Shown here piece after piece: positions 1 to 9,379 of a stretch of 64,000 nucleotides of DNA (position 1 is the stretch's first letter; every line of letters begins with the position of its first letter). Source of the stretch: Anseongella ginsenosidimutans (GTDB lineage: Bacteria > Bacteroidota > Bacteroidia > Sphingobacteriales > Sphingobacteriaceae); NCBI GenBank assembly GCA_029268045.1, contig JAJUHF010000002.1, forward strand, positions 28,988 to 92,987, written 5' to 3'. The position numbers and the translations under genes were made by a program. The notes beneath the pieces were generated by a model, which was given only the letters and a program-made list of their open reading frames with translations, did no database searches and was not told where the DNA came from.

Positions 1-187
1 ATACTTCATATATAGAAATTTATTGATTTAACAGAATAATCACGTCCAACGGGTATAACCAGGTATAAAAGACTCCCTGATCTGCCGGCGATTGGAACAG
101 TTTTTGAAAAAGTATTTCTCATAATTTAAAAAATAACTTATTTTCGTGCTAAAATTACACAATTCAGAAGAATCAAAACGAGCAACT

Positions 188-1537
188 ATGAACAAATCTA
201 CAATCAAAAAAATAGCAGCATTGTCGCTTACGGCGTCGTTATGCTCGCTATCGTTGTTTGCTCAGGACGAGCCGGCAACGGGATCAGCTCCGCAGCTTTT
301 TGAAGGCAGAAATCAATTTCGTACTTGGTCAATCGGTTTGAATGCCGGTGTATTGGCTCCTACGGTATTGACTGGCGGACACAATGATTTCTCTAAATGG
401 GAAATGAACCTGGGCTATGGTGCTTATATCAAAAAGCAACTTGCTCCTTCTTTCTCTTTGCAGGCAGACTTCTTGAGAGGAACTCTTTCCGCTACCAGCG
501 AAGCATCCCCCACGGACGCCGACTGGCAGTCAGCCCATGGTGAGTACGAAACCGATCTCGCATGGCAAGCAGGTCTCTCAGGTACTGCCAACGTAGGTAC
601 CATTGACTTTTTGCGTCGTAAGAATTCAGTTGACTTCTTTGTAACCGCAGGTTTCCACTGGGCAAACTACACGCCCACACTGAACGGCACTGAGCAGACC
701 GACCGCACAGAGCAGGTTATTCCTGTAGGCGCCGGTATCAAGTTCAAACTGGGTGAAGTAGTAAACCTTGACCTGGGCTACAAAATGCACTTCCTGAATG
801 CTGACAACCTGGACGGTGTGTGGGCTAACCACGGTTCCATGGACAAATACAGCTACGGATATGCAGGTCTTGAGTTCATTCTTGGAAACAAGCAGAAACC
901 TGCACTGGAGTGGGCCAACCCGATCGCTCTGATGTATGACGAGCTTTCTGATGGAACCCTCCGCCAGGAAGTGGAAGCGCTTAAGGGCCGTGTATCAACC
1001 GTTGAGGAAGACCTGAACACCCTGAAAGCAGACGCTGACGGTGACGGTGTATCCGATTACTTCGATAAAGAGCCGAATTCACCTGCGGGTGCCCGCGTAG
1101 ATGGCTCCGGCCGTGCAATGGACATCGATGGTGACGGTGTATTGGATCACGAAGATGAGTGCCCCACCGAAGCAGGACCTGCCGAAAACAACGGCTGCCC
1201 CGTAGCTGAGATCGGTGAAAACACCATTCAGTTCGACTTTGACAGCGCTGAGATTCGTCCCGAGTCTTACAGCACGCTGGATCAGCTGGCTGAAGAACTG
1301 CGCGCCGGATCAGTACGGGTATCTCTGGAAGGACACGCTTCTTCCGAAGGTACTGAAGCTTACAACCAGCGTCTGTCTGAAAGAAGGGCTAATTCAGTTA
1401 AAAAGTACCTGGTTAACGCAGGTGTTGATTCATCGATCATTTCTACTGTAGGTTATGGCGAGTCTCGCCCGGTAGCGTCTAACGATACCGAAGAAGGCCG
1501 CTCACAGAACCGCCGCGTAGAGATCAAGATGCAATAA
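188..1537 (+). CDS. OmpA-family outer membrane protein with TSP3 repeats
   Basis: A two-part outer membrane protein of 449 residues. The ATG at 188 is chosen over an upstream ATG at 146 because it directly begins a classic signal peptide (about residues 1-26, ending LFAQ). Residues about 30-250 look like a beta-barrel, rich in alternating aromatic and polar residues. Two Asp-rich calcium-binding thrombospondin type 3-like repeats follow from about residue 282 (DGDGV motifs). The last ~105 residues are an OmpA/MotB peptidoglycan-binding domain, with FDFDSAEIRPES and the NQRLSERRA and SQNRRVEI motifs. In this family the barrel sits in the outer membrane and the C-terminal domain tethers it to peptidoglycan. 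A strong terminator follows, so it is probably monocistronic. Family assignment is firm; any specific role is unknown. Confidence 0.93.
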   Translation: MNKSTIKKIAALSLTASLCSLSLFAQDEPATGSAPQLFEGRNQFRTWSIGLNAGVLAPTVLTGGHNDFSKWEMNLGYGAYIKKQLAPSFSLQADFLRGTLSATSEASPTDADWQSAHGEYETDLAWQAGLSGTANVGTIDFLRRKNSVDFFVTAGFHWANYTPTLNGTEQTDRTEQVIPVGAGIKFKLGEVVNLDLGYKMHFLNADNLDGVWANHGSMDKYSYGYAGLEFILGNKQKPALEWANPIALMYDELSDGTLRQEVEALKGRVSTVEEDLNTLKADADGDGVSDYFDKEPNSPAGARVDGSGRAMDIDGDGVLDHEDECPTEAGPAENNGCPVAEIGENTIQFDFDSAEIRPESYSTLDQLAEELRAGSVRVSLEGHASSEGTEAYNQRLSERRANSVKKYLVNAGVDSSIISTVGYGESRPVASNDTEEGRSQNRRVEIKMQ

Positions 1538-1558
1538 AAAAAGAATTTTGATTCTTTG

Positions 1559-1587
1559 AAAAAGGGGCTTTATGAAGGCCCCTTTTT
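1559..1587 (+). terminator. Rho-independent terminator after OmpA-like gene
   Basis: AAAGGGGC and GCCCCTTTTT form a GC-rich hairpin with an 8-9 nt loop that ends in a T run, 20-50 bp after the stop codon. Confidence 0.8.
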
Positions 1588-1689
1588 CTATTTCCGCCCA
1601 TTTTATACAGATTTGCCAACTACGGAAATTCCGCAGGGGAAAACCGGGGAGGAGGAAAACAAAAGCCCCATCCGAAACATTATATACAT

Positions 1690-1827
1690 ATGTATTTTTT
1701 CAGGAAAAAAGACCCAAACCGCCCGGTGACCTTCAACCTGAAGGTGATGCACTGGATCAACCGGATTGCAATCCTGCTTTTCCTGGCTGGTATTATCTAC
1801 AAGATCATTGAATGGCTTTCCAGATGA
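1690..1827 (+). CDS. tiny single-pass membrane protein (DUF6728-like)
   Basis: A 45-residue ORF: a basic, polar N-terminus (MYFFRKKDPNRPVTFN) followed by one hydrophobic helix (about residues 26-40, IAILLFLAGIIYKIIEW). Its TGA (1825-1827) overlaps the ATG of RidA (1824-1826) as ATGA, which strongly suggests it is translated and coupled to RidA. It resembles the small Bacteroidota family I remember as DUF6728, but that match is from memory. The function is unknown. It lies just downstream of the OmpA terminator and would be the first gene of the coupled row running toward recG. Confidence 0.68.
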   Translation: MYFFRKKDPNRPVTFNLKVMHWINRIAILLFLAGIIYKIIEWLSR

Positions 1828-2204
1828 TTAAGAAAATTGTCAGAACAAATTCGGCACCTGCCCCCATCGGGCCTTATAATCAGGCCGTTGAGGCGGGCGG
1901 GCTTTTATTTGTTTCGGGTCAGATAGCCATCGACCCGGAGTCGGGAGCGCTTTACAGCGGTGACATCACCGGAGAAGCGGAGCTGGTCATGAAAAACATC
2001 GGCGCCGTATTGGAGGCCGCAGGGCTGGGGTATGAAAACGTGGTTAAATCTTCTATTTTCCTGAAGAATATGGATGACTTCGCGACCGTGAACGAGGTGT
2101 ACGGACGGTATTTCCGGGCTGAATTCCCCGCGCGCGAAACGGTACAAGTAAGCCGGCTTCCCAAAGATGTCAATGTGGAAATTTCGGTAATTGCCGCCCG
2201 GTGA
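1824..2204 (+). CDS. ridA: RidA family enamine/imine deaminase
   Basis: 126 residues, the usual RidA length. Family landmarks are the N-terminal APAPIGPYNQAVEAG segment, VSGQIAIDP, and the C-terminal FPARETVQVSRLP with the conserved arginine that binds the substrate carboxylate. RidA proteins hydrolyse reactive 2-aminoacrylate and related imines released by PLP enzymes. The ATG at 1824 is preferred over one at 1812 because it overlaps the stop of the upstream mini-gene and gives the canonical MIKKIV start. Its own stop overlaps the GTG of the next gene, so these genes are translationally coupled. Confidence 0.93.
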   Translation: MIKKIVRTNSAPAPIGPYNQAVEAGGLLFVSGQIAIDPESGALYSGDITGEAELVMKNIGAVLEAAGLGYENVVKSSIFLKNMDDFATVNEVYGRYFRAEFPARETVQVSRLPKDVNVEISVIAAR

Positions 2205-3109
2205 GCCAGCCCAAGCCGAACCTTAGCTATACCATTGCGGCGATACTTCCCCCCATCGTGTGGGGTTTTTTCGCAATTCCGCTTCGCAACCTGAGCGCCT
2301 ATTCCGCTGACACGATTCTGTATTACCGGCTTTTCATGTCCTTGCTGCTGACCGGTGTGGTTATTCTGCTTTTCCGGAGAAAGAGTTTGCGCGCCGACCG
2401 CTCCATGATCCGCGCCTTGCCGCCGGGCCAGCGGAAGCAGCTGTTTTTTCTAATTACCGCATCCACCCTGCTGCTGACGGTGAACTGGCTTTCCTTTATT
2501 TATGTCGTCAACGCGGTAAGCCTGCAGGCAGCAGCCTTCGCTTACATGGTATGTCCCATCATTACCGCGCTGTTCGGATACTTTCTTCTGGGGGAAGAGA
2601 TCAGCCCGCGGAAGTGGCTGGCCATTGCCGTAAGTATGATCAGCGTCCTGATCCTCGCCTGGGGATTCCTGCTGGAAGTAGCCTGGTCAGTCGGGGTCGC
2701 TTTGAGTTTCGCGCTTTATCTGGTGATCCAGCGGAAAATAAGCGGAATCGATAAATTCAATCTGCTGGGTGTGCAATTGCTGCTGGCGTCGCTGTTGGTA
2801 CTCCCTGTTTTTATCGGGCAGGAACCGACCTTTCCGACAGACACCGGTTTCTGGGCAAACATCATCCTTGTTTCGCTCCTGTTCACGGTGGTCCCGCTTT
2901 ATCTGAACCTTTATGCCTTGATCCGGATGCCTTCCTCCACCGTTGGCATCCTCATCTATATTAATCCGATTGTGGCTTTTCTCGTAGCTTTCTTATATTT
3001 TGGCGACCAGGCCAGCCTGCTGCAGGTAGCTTCCTATCTGGTGCTACTGATCGCAGTGGTGCTATTCAACTGGGGTAATTTGTCAAGATTAAGAAAACGG
3101 CCGCGTTAA
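2201..3109 (+). CDS. EamA/DMT-superfamily membrane transporter
   Basis: A 302-residue integral membrane protein with about ten hydrophobic helices in two EamA halves, as in drug/metabolite transporters. The second half ends with the typical SSTVGILIYINPIVAFLVAFLYFGD segment, in which a Pro-containing helix precedes the last pair of helices. The GTG start at 2201 overlaps the ridA TGA (GTGA), so coupling supports the unusual start. The family exports amino acids, metabolites or drugs; RarD-like members are close relatives. The substrate cannot be read from sequence. recG begins 4 bp after its stop. Confidence 0.88.
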   Translation: MSQPKPNLSYTIAAILPPIVWGFFAIPLRNLSAYSADTILYYRLFMSLLLTGVVILLFRRKSLRADRSMIRALPPGQRKQLFFLITASTLLLTVNWLSFIYVVNAVSLQAAAFAYMVCPIITALFGYFLLGEEISPRKWLAIAVSMISVLILAWGFLLEVAWSVGVALSFALYLVIQRKISGIDKFNLLGVQLLLASLLVLPVFIGQEPTFPTDTGFWANIILVSLLFTVVPLYLNLYALIRMPSSTVGILIYINPIVAFLVAFLYFGDQASLLQVASYLVLLIAVVLFNWGNLSRLRKRPR

Positions 3110-3113
3110 GATT

Positions 3114-5219
3114 ATGGCTTCCCACATCCTGCTTACACCAATCGAGTATTTGAAAGGCGTAGGGCCTTCCAGAGCGGATGTATTGAAAAAGGAACTGTCG
3201 GTTTTTACCTGGCAGGATCTGCTTCAGCATTACCCGTTCCGGTACATAGACAAAACCCGGTTTTATAAGATAGCCGAGATCGTGCCCGGAATGCAGTATA
3301 TCCAGCTGACCGGCGTAGTGACCGGGAAGGAAATAGCCGGCACCGGCCGTACCCGAAGGCTCATTGCCCATTTTGAAGACGATACCGGGCGACTGGAACT
3401 GGTCTGGTTCCGGGGACTCAAATGGATTGACAATTACGTAAAAACAGGGCAGCGATACGTGGTTTTCGAAAAGCCCGCTTTTTACAACGGCAAGGTTAAT
3501 CTGGTGCATCCGGAGATGGAGTTGCTTTCTGAAAACAGGAAAGAGTTCAACACCTCCCTCCAACCCGTGTACTCCTCCACCGAGAAACTCAAGAAGTTTT
3601 CTTTGGACAGCAAGGGGATCATGCGCCTGCAGCATGCCGTACTGACCGAGGTGGGGGATGCCATCCCCGAAACGCTGCCAGCGAACCTGCTCGCAAAGTA
3701 CAAGCTTCCACCCAAAACGGAGGCCATGCGGCACATTCATTTCCCTCCCTCCGACCAGGCCCTGGCCCGCGCGCTGGCACGGCTCAAGTTTGAGGAACTT
3801 TTTTTCATTCAGTTGAGACTACTGTATTATAAGCAGATACGCACCCGTCGTTTCCGCGGAATCGTGTTTGACCAAGTGGGCAGCCATTTCAATACCTTTT
3901 ATAAACAGCAGCTTCCCTTTGAACTAACCGGTGCGCAGAAGCGCGTATTGAAAGAGATCCGGAAAGATACCCGTTCGGGTTTGCAGATGAACCGCTTGCT
4001 CCAGGGAGACGTGGGAAGCGGCAAAACCGTGATCGCGCTGATGAGCATGTTGCTTGCGATCGACAACGGTTTCCAAGCCTCGATGATGGCGCCTACCGAA
4101 CTCCTGGCGGTGCAGCATTACCATTCCATCCGCAAACTGCTGGATGGAATGGATGTGCCGGTGGCGCTGCTCACGGGCTCCACGCCTGCATCGGAGAGGA
4201 AAACGTTGTTGGCCCAACTAAAAAGAGGCGAACTGCCCCTGCTTATCGGAACCCACGCGCTGATCGAGGAAGCGGTACAGTTCCGGCAACTGGGACTGGT
4301 CGTGGTGGATGAACAGCACCGTTTCGGCGTGGAACAGCGGGCCCGCCTATGGAGAAAAGGCCAGCAGGTTCCCCACGTCCTGGTCATGACCGCCACTCCC
4401 ATTCCCCGGACGTTGGCCATGACCGTATACGGAGACCTGGATGTATCGGTCATCGATGAATTGCCGGCCGGCCGGAAACCGGTCATTACCACGCACCGGT
4501 ATGAATCCGCCAGGCTACGCGTACTCGGTTTTCTCAAAGAGCAGATTAAGCTGGGAAGACAAGTCTATATCGTGTATCCGCTCATCGAGGAATCGGAAAA
4601 ACTGGATCTGCTTAATCTGATGGAGGGCTATGACCAGATCGTGCGCGCCTTTCCCAGACCAACGTATCAGGTAAGCATTGTCCACGGGAAGATGAAACCC
4701 CAGGAAAAGGACTTTGAAATGCAGCGCTTCATCAGAGGCGAAACGCAGCTCATGGTGGCGACCACCGTGATTGAGGTAGGGGTGGACGTTCCCAATGCCA
4801 GTGTCATGGTGATCGAGAACGCGGAACGGTTCGGACTTTCGCAGTTGCATCAGCTGCGCGGCCGGGTGGGCAGAGGCGCCGAACAGTCTTATTGCATTCT
4901 CATGACCGGTAACAAACTATCGAAGGAAGCCCGGGTACGGCTCGAAACCATGGTCCGTACCAACGACGGTTTTGAGATTGCCGAAACCGATCTCAAACTA
5001 CGGGGACCGGGCGACCTGCAGGGGACCCGGCAGAGCGGTATGCTGGAGTTGCGGCTAACAAACCTGGCTAAAGATCAGCAGATTCTGAAAGAAGCCCGCG
5101 ACAGCGTGCAGCAATTACTGGAAGCCGATCCCAATCTGGAATTGCCAGAAAACCATGCACTAAGGAATTTATTTTTATCACAACGTAAAAAAGGTGAATT
5201 TTGGGAAAATATTTCTTAA
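3114..5219 (+). CDS. recG: ATP-dependent DNA helicase RecG
   Basis: RecG remodels stalled replication forks and branch-migrates Holliday junctions. The 701-residue length is normal. An N-terminal wedge/OB-fold domain contains IQLTGVVTGKEI near residue 65. Walker A GDVGSGKT is at residues 298-305 and the DEQH box at 399-402, followed by the TATPIPRTLAMTVYGDLD motif. The C-terminal helicase half has VGVDVPNA, QLHQLRGRVGRG and the RecG-specific LRGPGDLQGTRQSG. It sits 4 bp after the transporter gene and is probably cotranscribed with it. Confidence 0.97.
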   Translation: MASHILLTPIEYLKGVGPSRADVLKKELSVFTWQDLLQHYPFRYIDKTRFYKIAEIVPGMQYIQLTGVVTGKEIAGTGRTRRLIAHFEDDTGRLELVWFRGLKWIDNYVKTGQRYVVFEKPAFYNGKVNLVHPEMELLSENRKEFNTSLQPVYSSTEKLKKFSLDSKGIMRLQHAVLTEVGDAIPETLPANLLAKYKLPPKTEAMRHIHFPPSDQALARALARLKFEELFFIQLRLLYYKQIRTRRFRGIVFDQVGSHFNTFYKQQLPFELTGAQKRVLKEIRKDTRSGLQMNRLLQGDVGSGKTVIALMSMLLAIDNGFQASMMAPTELLAVQHYHSIRKLLDGMDVPVALLTGSTPASERKTLLAQLKRGELPLLIGTHALIEEAVQFRQLGLVVVDEQHRFGVEQRARLWRKGQQVPHVLVMTATPIPRTLAMTVYGDLDVSVIDELPAGRKPVITTHRYESARLRVLGFLKEQIKLGRQVYIVYPLIEESEKLDLLNLMEGYDQIVRAFPRPTYQVSIVHGKMKPQEKDFEMQRFIRGETQLMVATTVIEVGVDVPNASVMVIENAERFGLSQLHQLRGRVGRGAEQSYCILMTGNKLSKEARVRLETMVRTNDGFEIAETDLKLRGPGDLQGTRQSGMLELRLTNLAKDQQILKEARDSVQQLLEADPNLELPENHALRNLFLSQRKKGEFWENIS

Positions 5220-5223
5220 ATTC

Positions 5224-6108
5224 ATGCCGATGAGAAGGTACATTTTTATCCTGATGATCCTTTCCGGGGCAGGGCTTGCCAGCGGCCAGGTCGCTGAAGA
5301 ATCGCTTTGGCCCGGAAGAGCGTATGCCCCGGGTGAGTTCATCCCGATGGTGACTTTCTATAACCCGCCCAAAGAAAAGGCGGTTGACATGGCAATCGTA
5401 GTCTGTCCTGGAGGCGGTTACGGGGGCCTTGCCATGGATCACGAGGGAAAACAGATCGCATCTTGGCTGAATAGCCTGGGGATCACCGCCGTGGTGCTGC
5501 GCTATCATACCGTGTCGGAAACCAACGATACCACCGGCTTGCATCCCGCGCCGCTGGAAGATGTACTACGGGCCATCCGGATAGTCCGGGGCCGGGCGCC
5601 CAAGCTAGGAATTAACCAGCGGAAAATTGGTGTGATCGGCTTCTCGGCCGGCGGGCACTTGGCCAGCAGCGCGGCCACGCATTTTGCAATGGGCGATCCC
5701 AATGCAAAAGACCCGGTTGACAAATTGAGTTCCCGGCCCGATTTCGCGATCCTGATTTATCCGGTCATTACCTTCCTTCCGCCACACGCCCACCAGGGAT
5801 CGCGCGTGAATTTGCTTGGAAAGAATCCGCCCGACAGCCTGGTGCTTGCCTTCTCGAATGAACTTCAGGTTACATCCCAGACGCCGCCGGTGTTCCTGGC
5901 GCATACGACCGAAGACGCGGCCGTTCCTCCCGAGAACAGCGTGCTGTTTTATCAGGCCCTGCTAAAGGCAAAGGTTCCTGCCGAGCTTCATATTTTTCAA
6001 GAAGGGCGGCATGGTCTGGGTCTGGGTCCGAAGGAGCTGCCTTTCTCCGAATGGCCCAACCTGTGCGTCCGTTGGCTGCAGAACCGCGGCTTCCTGGCCG
6101 AAGACTAG
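5224..6108 (+). CDS. secreted alpha/beta-hydrolase, carbohydrate-esterase type
   Basis: A 294-residue exported esterase-like protein. It has a short signal peptide (ending about residue 22, GLASGQ), an oxyanion segment CPGGGYGGLAMDHEG, the nucleophile elbow GFSAGGHLASS, an acid residue in TTEDAAVP, and the catalytic His in EGRHGLGLGP. The layout matches BD-FAE/acetyl-xylan-esterase-like and lipase-like hydrolases common in polysaccharide-degrading Bacteroidota. The ATG at 5224 (or 5230) follows the recG stop by 4 bp; a GTG at 5194 inside recG would precede the signal peptide and is less likely. The real ester substrate is unknown. Confidence 0.85.
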   Translation: MPMRRYIFILMILSGAGLASGQVAEESLWPGRAYAPGEFIPMVTFYNPPKEKAVDMAIVVCPGGGYGGLAMDHEGKQIASWLNSLGITAVVLRYHTVSETNDTTGLHPAPLEDVLRAIRIVRGRAPKLGINQRKIGVIGFSAGGHLASSAATHFAMGDPNAKDPVDKLSSRPDFAILIYPVITFLPPHAHQGSRVNLLGKNPPDSLVLAFSNELQVTSQTPPVFLAHTTEDAAVPPENSVLFYQALLKAKVPAELHIFQEGRHGLGLGPKELPFSEWPNLCVRWLQNRGFLAED

Positions 6109-6147
6109 GGCGCGGACGGGACAGACTGATTCCCGCCGGCGCGCTGC

Positions 6148-7920
6148 CTAGGCCTGCGCGTGGCTAAGGGAGGTTTCCCTGCCTTTCTCGCCTACCTGCT
6201 GCCGCCACATGGCGTAATAAAGTCCTTTTTTGTTCAGCAGCTCCACGTGCTTGCCCGATTCGACAATGCGGCCTTTTTCGAGCACGTATATCCGGTCTGC
6301 ATGCATGACCGTGGAAAGCCGGTGGGCAATCAGAATGGTGATGTGGTCCTGCATGTGGGACACCTCACGGATGGTTTGATTGATCTCTTCCTCGGTGATG
6401 GAATCAAGCGCCGAAGTGGCCTCGTCAAATACCAGCAGGCTCGGTTTGCGCAGCAGCGCGCGGGCAATGGAGAGGCGTTGCTTTTCGCCCCCGGAAACCT
6501 TTACGCCACCTTCCCCGATCACCGTGTCCAAACCCCGGTCGGCCCGGGCAAGCAGCGGTCCGCAAGCCGCCTTGCGGAGTACTTCCAGGCATTCTTCATC
6601 GCTTGCCGAAGGGTTTACAAAAAGCAGGTTTTCCCGGATGCTTCCTGAAAACAGCTGGGTATCCTGCGTAACAAACCCGATTCGTTCCCGGAATTCCTCA
6701 AAATCGACATCCCGGTCGGAGATGTCGTTGTAGTAGATCCGCCCTTCCTGGGGGTGGTACAAGCCCACCAGTAGTTTTACCAGGGTTGTTTTTCCGGCGC
6801 CGGATGGTCCTACAAAAGCGATCGTATCCCCCTTCCCGGTAGAAAAGGAGATTTGTTCGAGTGCGTTGCGCGCAGCGCTCCGATGACGGAAACTCACTTC
6901 GTCAAACTTCAGGGAGTGGATATCGCCTATCTTGCGCGGATTCTCGGGCCGGCGTTCTTTTGGACGGTTCAAGATGGATTCGAAATTGGCCAGGGATACT
7001 TCCGTTTCGCGGTAGGTATTGATGATATTTCCGAGCTCCTGAAGCGGACCGAAAATAAAGAAGGAATAGATCCACAGGGAGAAAAACTGACCCACGGTGA
7101 GTTCCTGGCGGAAAATGAGATACAGCATGATGAACAGGATGGAGTTCCGGAGGAAATTCACCGAGGTGCCCTGAATGAAACTCAAGCTGCGGATGTATTT
7201 GATTTTCTTCAGTTCGAAACCCAGGATACGCGTGGTAGTACTATTGAGCCTTCCAATCTCCTGGCGGGCAAGGCCCAGACTTTTCACCAACTCGATATTC
7301 CGCAGGGATTCCGTGGTGGAACCGGCAAGCGCGGTGGTCTCGTCCACAATGCGCTTCTGCATTTTCTTGATGCGTTTGCTGAGCGCGGAGCTTAAAAAAC
7401 CCAGGATGGGTACGGTAGCCAGGTATATGGGAGCGATCAGCCAGTGGACGGTCATGGCGTACACCGTAACAAAAACCACCCCCACCAGCGTGGTAAATAC
7501 CACGTTAATCAGGGAGATGATGAATTTTTCAACGTCGGTGCGTAGCTTTACCAGGATTCCGAGGGTTTCACCGCTGCGCTGGTCCTCGAAAACCTCATAA
7601 GGCAGTTCCAGGGAATGTCCCAAGCCGTCGCAGTACATTTTCGCGCCGGTGCGCTGGACGATGACGTTGGTAAAGTAGTCCTGGAAATTTTTGGCAATGC
7701 GGGATACCAGCGCCACCCCGATGGCCGCCCCAAGGAGTAACAGCACGCCGTTGAAGAATTCCTCCGAACTAAGTTCGTTGAACTTCATGGCGTAATTGTC
7801 AATTACATGCCGGAAGATGAGCGGGTCAAGCAAGGAAAAAACCTGGTTTATGGTGGCCAGCAAAAGGGTAAGGAGCAACAACCATTTGTGATCTTTCAGG
7901 TACGCATACAGTATTTTCAT
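6148..7920 (-). CDS. ABC exporter, fused permease-ATPase
   Basis: A half-transporter of about 590 residues: six membrane helices in the first ~300 residues (ABC type-1 exporter fold), then one ATPase domain. Walker A GPSGAGKTT is near residue 370, the signature VSGGEKQRLSIARAL near 475, Walker B LLVFDEATSALDS near 500, and the switch His in LIAHRLSTV. It should work as a homodimer exporting a lipid, peptide or drug; MsbA- and multidrug-type exporters look alike at this level. The ATG at 7920 is chosen because it gives MKILYAYLKDHKW, and the upstream in-frame ATG overlaps the terminator of the frr operon. It converges on the esterase gene. Confidence 0.92.
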   Translation of the reverse strand: MKILYAYLKDHKWLLLLTLLLATINQVFSLLDPLIFRHVIDNYAMKFNELSSEEFFNGVLLLLGAAIGVALVSRIAKNFQDYFTNVIVQRTGAKMYCDGLGHSLELPYEVFEDQRSGETLGILVKLRTDVEKFIISLINVVFTTLVGVVFVTVYAMTVHWLIAPIYLATVPILGFLSSALSKRIKKMQKRIVDETTALAGSTTESLRNIELVKSLGLARQEIGRLNSTTTRILGFELKKIKYIRSLSFIQGTSVNFLRNSILFIMLYLIFRQELTVGQFFSLWIYSFFIFGPLQELGNIINTYRETEVSLANFESILNRPKERRPENPRKIGDIHSLKFDEVSFRHRSAARNALEQISFSTGKGDTIAFVGPSGAGKTTLVKLLVGLYHPQEGRIYYNDISDRDVDFEEFRERIGFVTQDTQLFSGSIRENLLFVNPSASDEECLEVLRKAACGPLLARADRGLDTVIGEGGVKVSGGEKQRLSIARALLRKPSLLVFDEATSALDSITEEEINQTIREVSHMQDHITILIAHRLSTVMHADRIYVLEKGRIVESGKHVELLNKKGLYYAMWRQQVGEKGRETSLSHAQA

Positions 7921-7953
7921 GAACGGAGTGTGTGTGAGTAAATATAGGAGAAA

Positions 7954-7986
7954 CAAAAAAGGAAGGCTTTTGATTCCTTCCTTTCC
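7954..7986 (-). terminator. terminator after frr
   Basis: On the minus strand AAGGAAGG and CCTTCCTT form a hairpin followed by a T run, about 30 bp after the frr stop. It separates the translation operon from the ABC exporter gene. Confidence 0.75.
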
Positions 7987-8018
7987 AAAAAATGCGCTGA
8001 TAAGGTGTCAAAAAACGC

Positions 8019-8582
8019 TCAGACAGTCATAATGTCTTTCTCTTTTGCTTCAAAAAGCTTATCAATCAAGCCAATGTGCTGATCGGTGAGTTTCTGTACT
8101 TCGTCTTCACCCACCTTGATCTCGTCTTCGGACACGTGCTCGTTGGCAAGTTTCTTTATCTTTTCATTTGCCTCTTTCCGGATATTGCGGACCGAGATCT
8201 TACCCTGTTCGGCTTCGTTCCGGATTTTTTTCACCAGGTCCTTCCGGCGCTCTTCGGTGAGCGGGGGGACCGCGATGCGGATGAGGGTACCGTCATTTTG
8301 CGGGTTAAAGCCCAGGTTTGCATCCATGATCGCTTTTTCAATTGGCTGCAGCATGGACTTTTCCCAGGGTTGTACCGTAATGGTCCGGGGGTCAGGCGTA
8401 TTCACATTACTCACCTGATTGAGCGGCATCATGCTGCCGTAATAATCCACCTGGACGCCATCGAGCATGGACGGCATCGCTTTCCCTGCCCGGATCTTGG
8501 CAAGTTCGCTTTCGGTATGCGCAACCGCTTTTTGCATCGACTCCTTCGCGGTTTTTAAATGTTGTTGTACTAGCTCGTTCAT
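8019..8582 (-). CDS. frr: ribosome recycling factor
   Basis: 187 residues, the normal length. The opening helix (TAKESMQKAVAHTESELAKIRAGKA) and central VSNVNTPDPRTITVQPWEKS are diagnostic, as is the SVRNIRKEANEKIKKL helix. With EF-G it splits post-termination ribosomes. The gene begins 20 bp after pyrH, the usual pyrH-frr order, and is followed by a terminator. Confidence 0.97.
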   Translation of the reverse strand: MNELVQQHLKTAKESMQKAVAHTESELAKIRAGKAMPSMLDGVQVDYYGSMMPLNQVSNVNTPDPRTITVQPWEKSMLQPIEKAIMDANLGFNPQNDGTLIRIAVPPLTEERRKDLVKKIRNEAEQGKISVRNIRKEANEKIKKLANEHVSEDEIKVGEDEVQKLTDQHIGLIDKLFEAKEKDIMTV

Positions 8583-8602
8583 GACTGATTCAATTGAGTA
8601 TA

Positions 8603-9313
8603 TTATTGGGCATGCACCAGGGTCCCAATCGGTTCTCCCTGGGTAACCTTCATAAAATTGCCTTTTTTATTCATGTCAAATACGATAATTGGTAATTTGT
8701 TTTCCTGGCAAAGGGTAAAAGCGGTCATGTCCATCACTTTCAATCCCTTTTCATAGGCTTCGGTGTAGGTGAGGTGGTTAAAGCGCACAGCATCCTTCAC
8801 TTTTTCCGGATCGGCTGAATAAATGCCGTCTACCCGCGTACCTTTCAGTACCACATCGGCCTCTACCTCGATGGCCCGGAGCGAAGCGGCCGTATCGGTC
8901 GTAAAGTAGGGATTGCCCGTACCTGCTCCAAAGATGACGATCCGGCCTTTTTCCAGGTGCCGGATGGCCCGACGGCGGATAAACGGTTCGCAGATCTGTT
9001 CCATATTGATGGCAGAAAGTAAACGCGTTTTCATGCCCGTGTTTTCCAGCGCGTCCTGGAGGGCCATGCTATTGATCACCGTGGCAAGCATTCCCATGTA
9101 ATCCGCTTGCACCCGGTCCATTCCTCCTTTTTCGGCATCAAGTCCCCGGTAGATATTGCCGCCGCCGATGACGATCGCCACTTCTACGCCCGTTTTCGCT
9201 ACGGCCTTGATGTCTTCGGCATACTGGGCCACCATGTCCTGGTCAATGCCATAGTCTTTCTTCCCCATCAGGGATTCGCCACTCAGTTTCAGAAGTACTC
9301 TTTTGTATTGCAT
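8603..9313 (-). CDS. pyrH: uridylate (UMP) kinase
   Basis: About 236 residues of the amino-acid-kinase fold that phosphorylates UMP to UDP. Landmarks are KLSGESLMG at the N-terminus, the glycine-rich [28 protein letters not shown], and [14 protein letters not shown]. The ATG at 9313 ([12 protein letters not shown]) is preferred to a GTG at 9328. It lies between tsf and frr in the canonical order, with a terminator-like hairpin just upstream, so its expression may be partly separate from that of the ribosomal genes. Confidence 0.97.
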   Translation of the reverse strand: MQYKRVLLKLSGESLMGKKDYGIDQDMVAQYAEDIKAVAKTGVEVAIVIGGGNIYRGLDAEKGGMDRVQADYMGMLATVINSMALQDALENTGMKTRLLSAINMEQICEPFIRRRAIRHLEKGRIVIFGAGTGNPYFTTDTAASLRAIEVEADVVLKGTRVDGIYSADPEKVKDAVRFNHLTYTEAYEKGLKVMDMTAFTLCQENKLPIIVFDMNKKGNFMKVTQGEPIGTLVHAQ

Positions 9314-9336
9314 GCTGCTATTAATCACGTGAAGAT

Positions 9337-9366
9337 AAAAAAAATCCCCGATGAGTATCGGGGATA
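9337..9366 (-). terminator. terminator between tsf and pyrH
   Basis: ATCCCCGAT / ATCGGGGAT forms a perfect hairpin followed by eight T on the minus strand, immediately after tsf and about 24 bp before pyrH. It should end or attenuate the rplM-tsf transcript. Confidence 0.8.
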
Positions 9367-9379
9367 GCGTTCTTTATAT

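Noticed and set aside
1572..1811. 79-codon ORF overlapping the mini-gene before ridA
   Set aside because: It begins inside the OmpA terminator, has no protein-like pattern, and lies in another frame from the convincing 45-residue ORF coupled to ridA.
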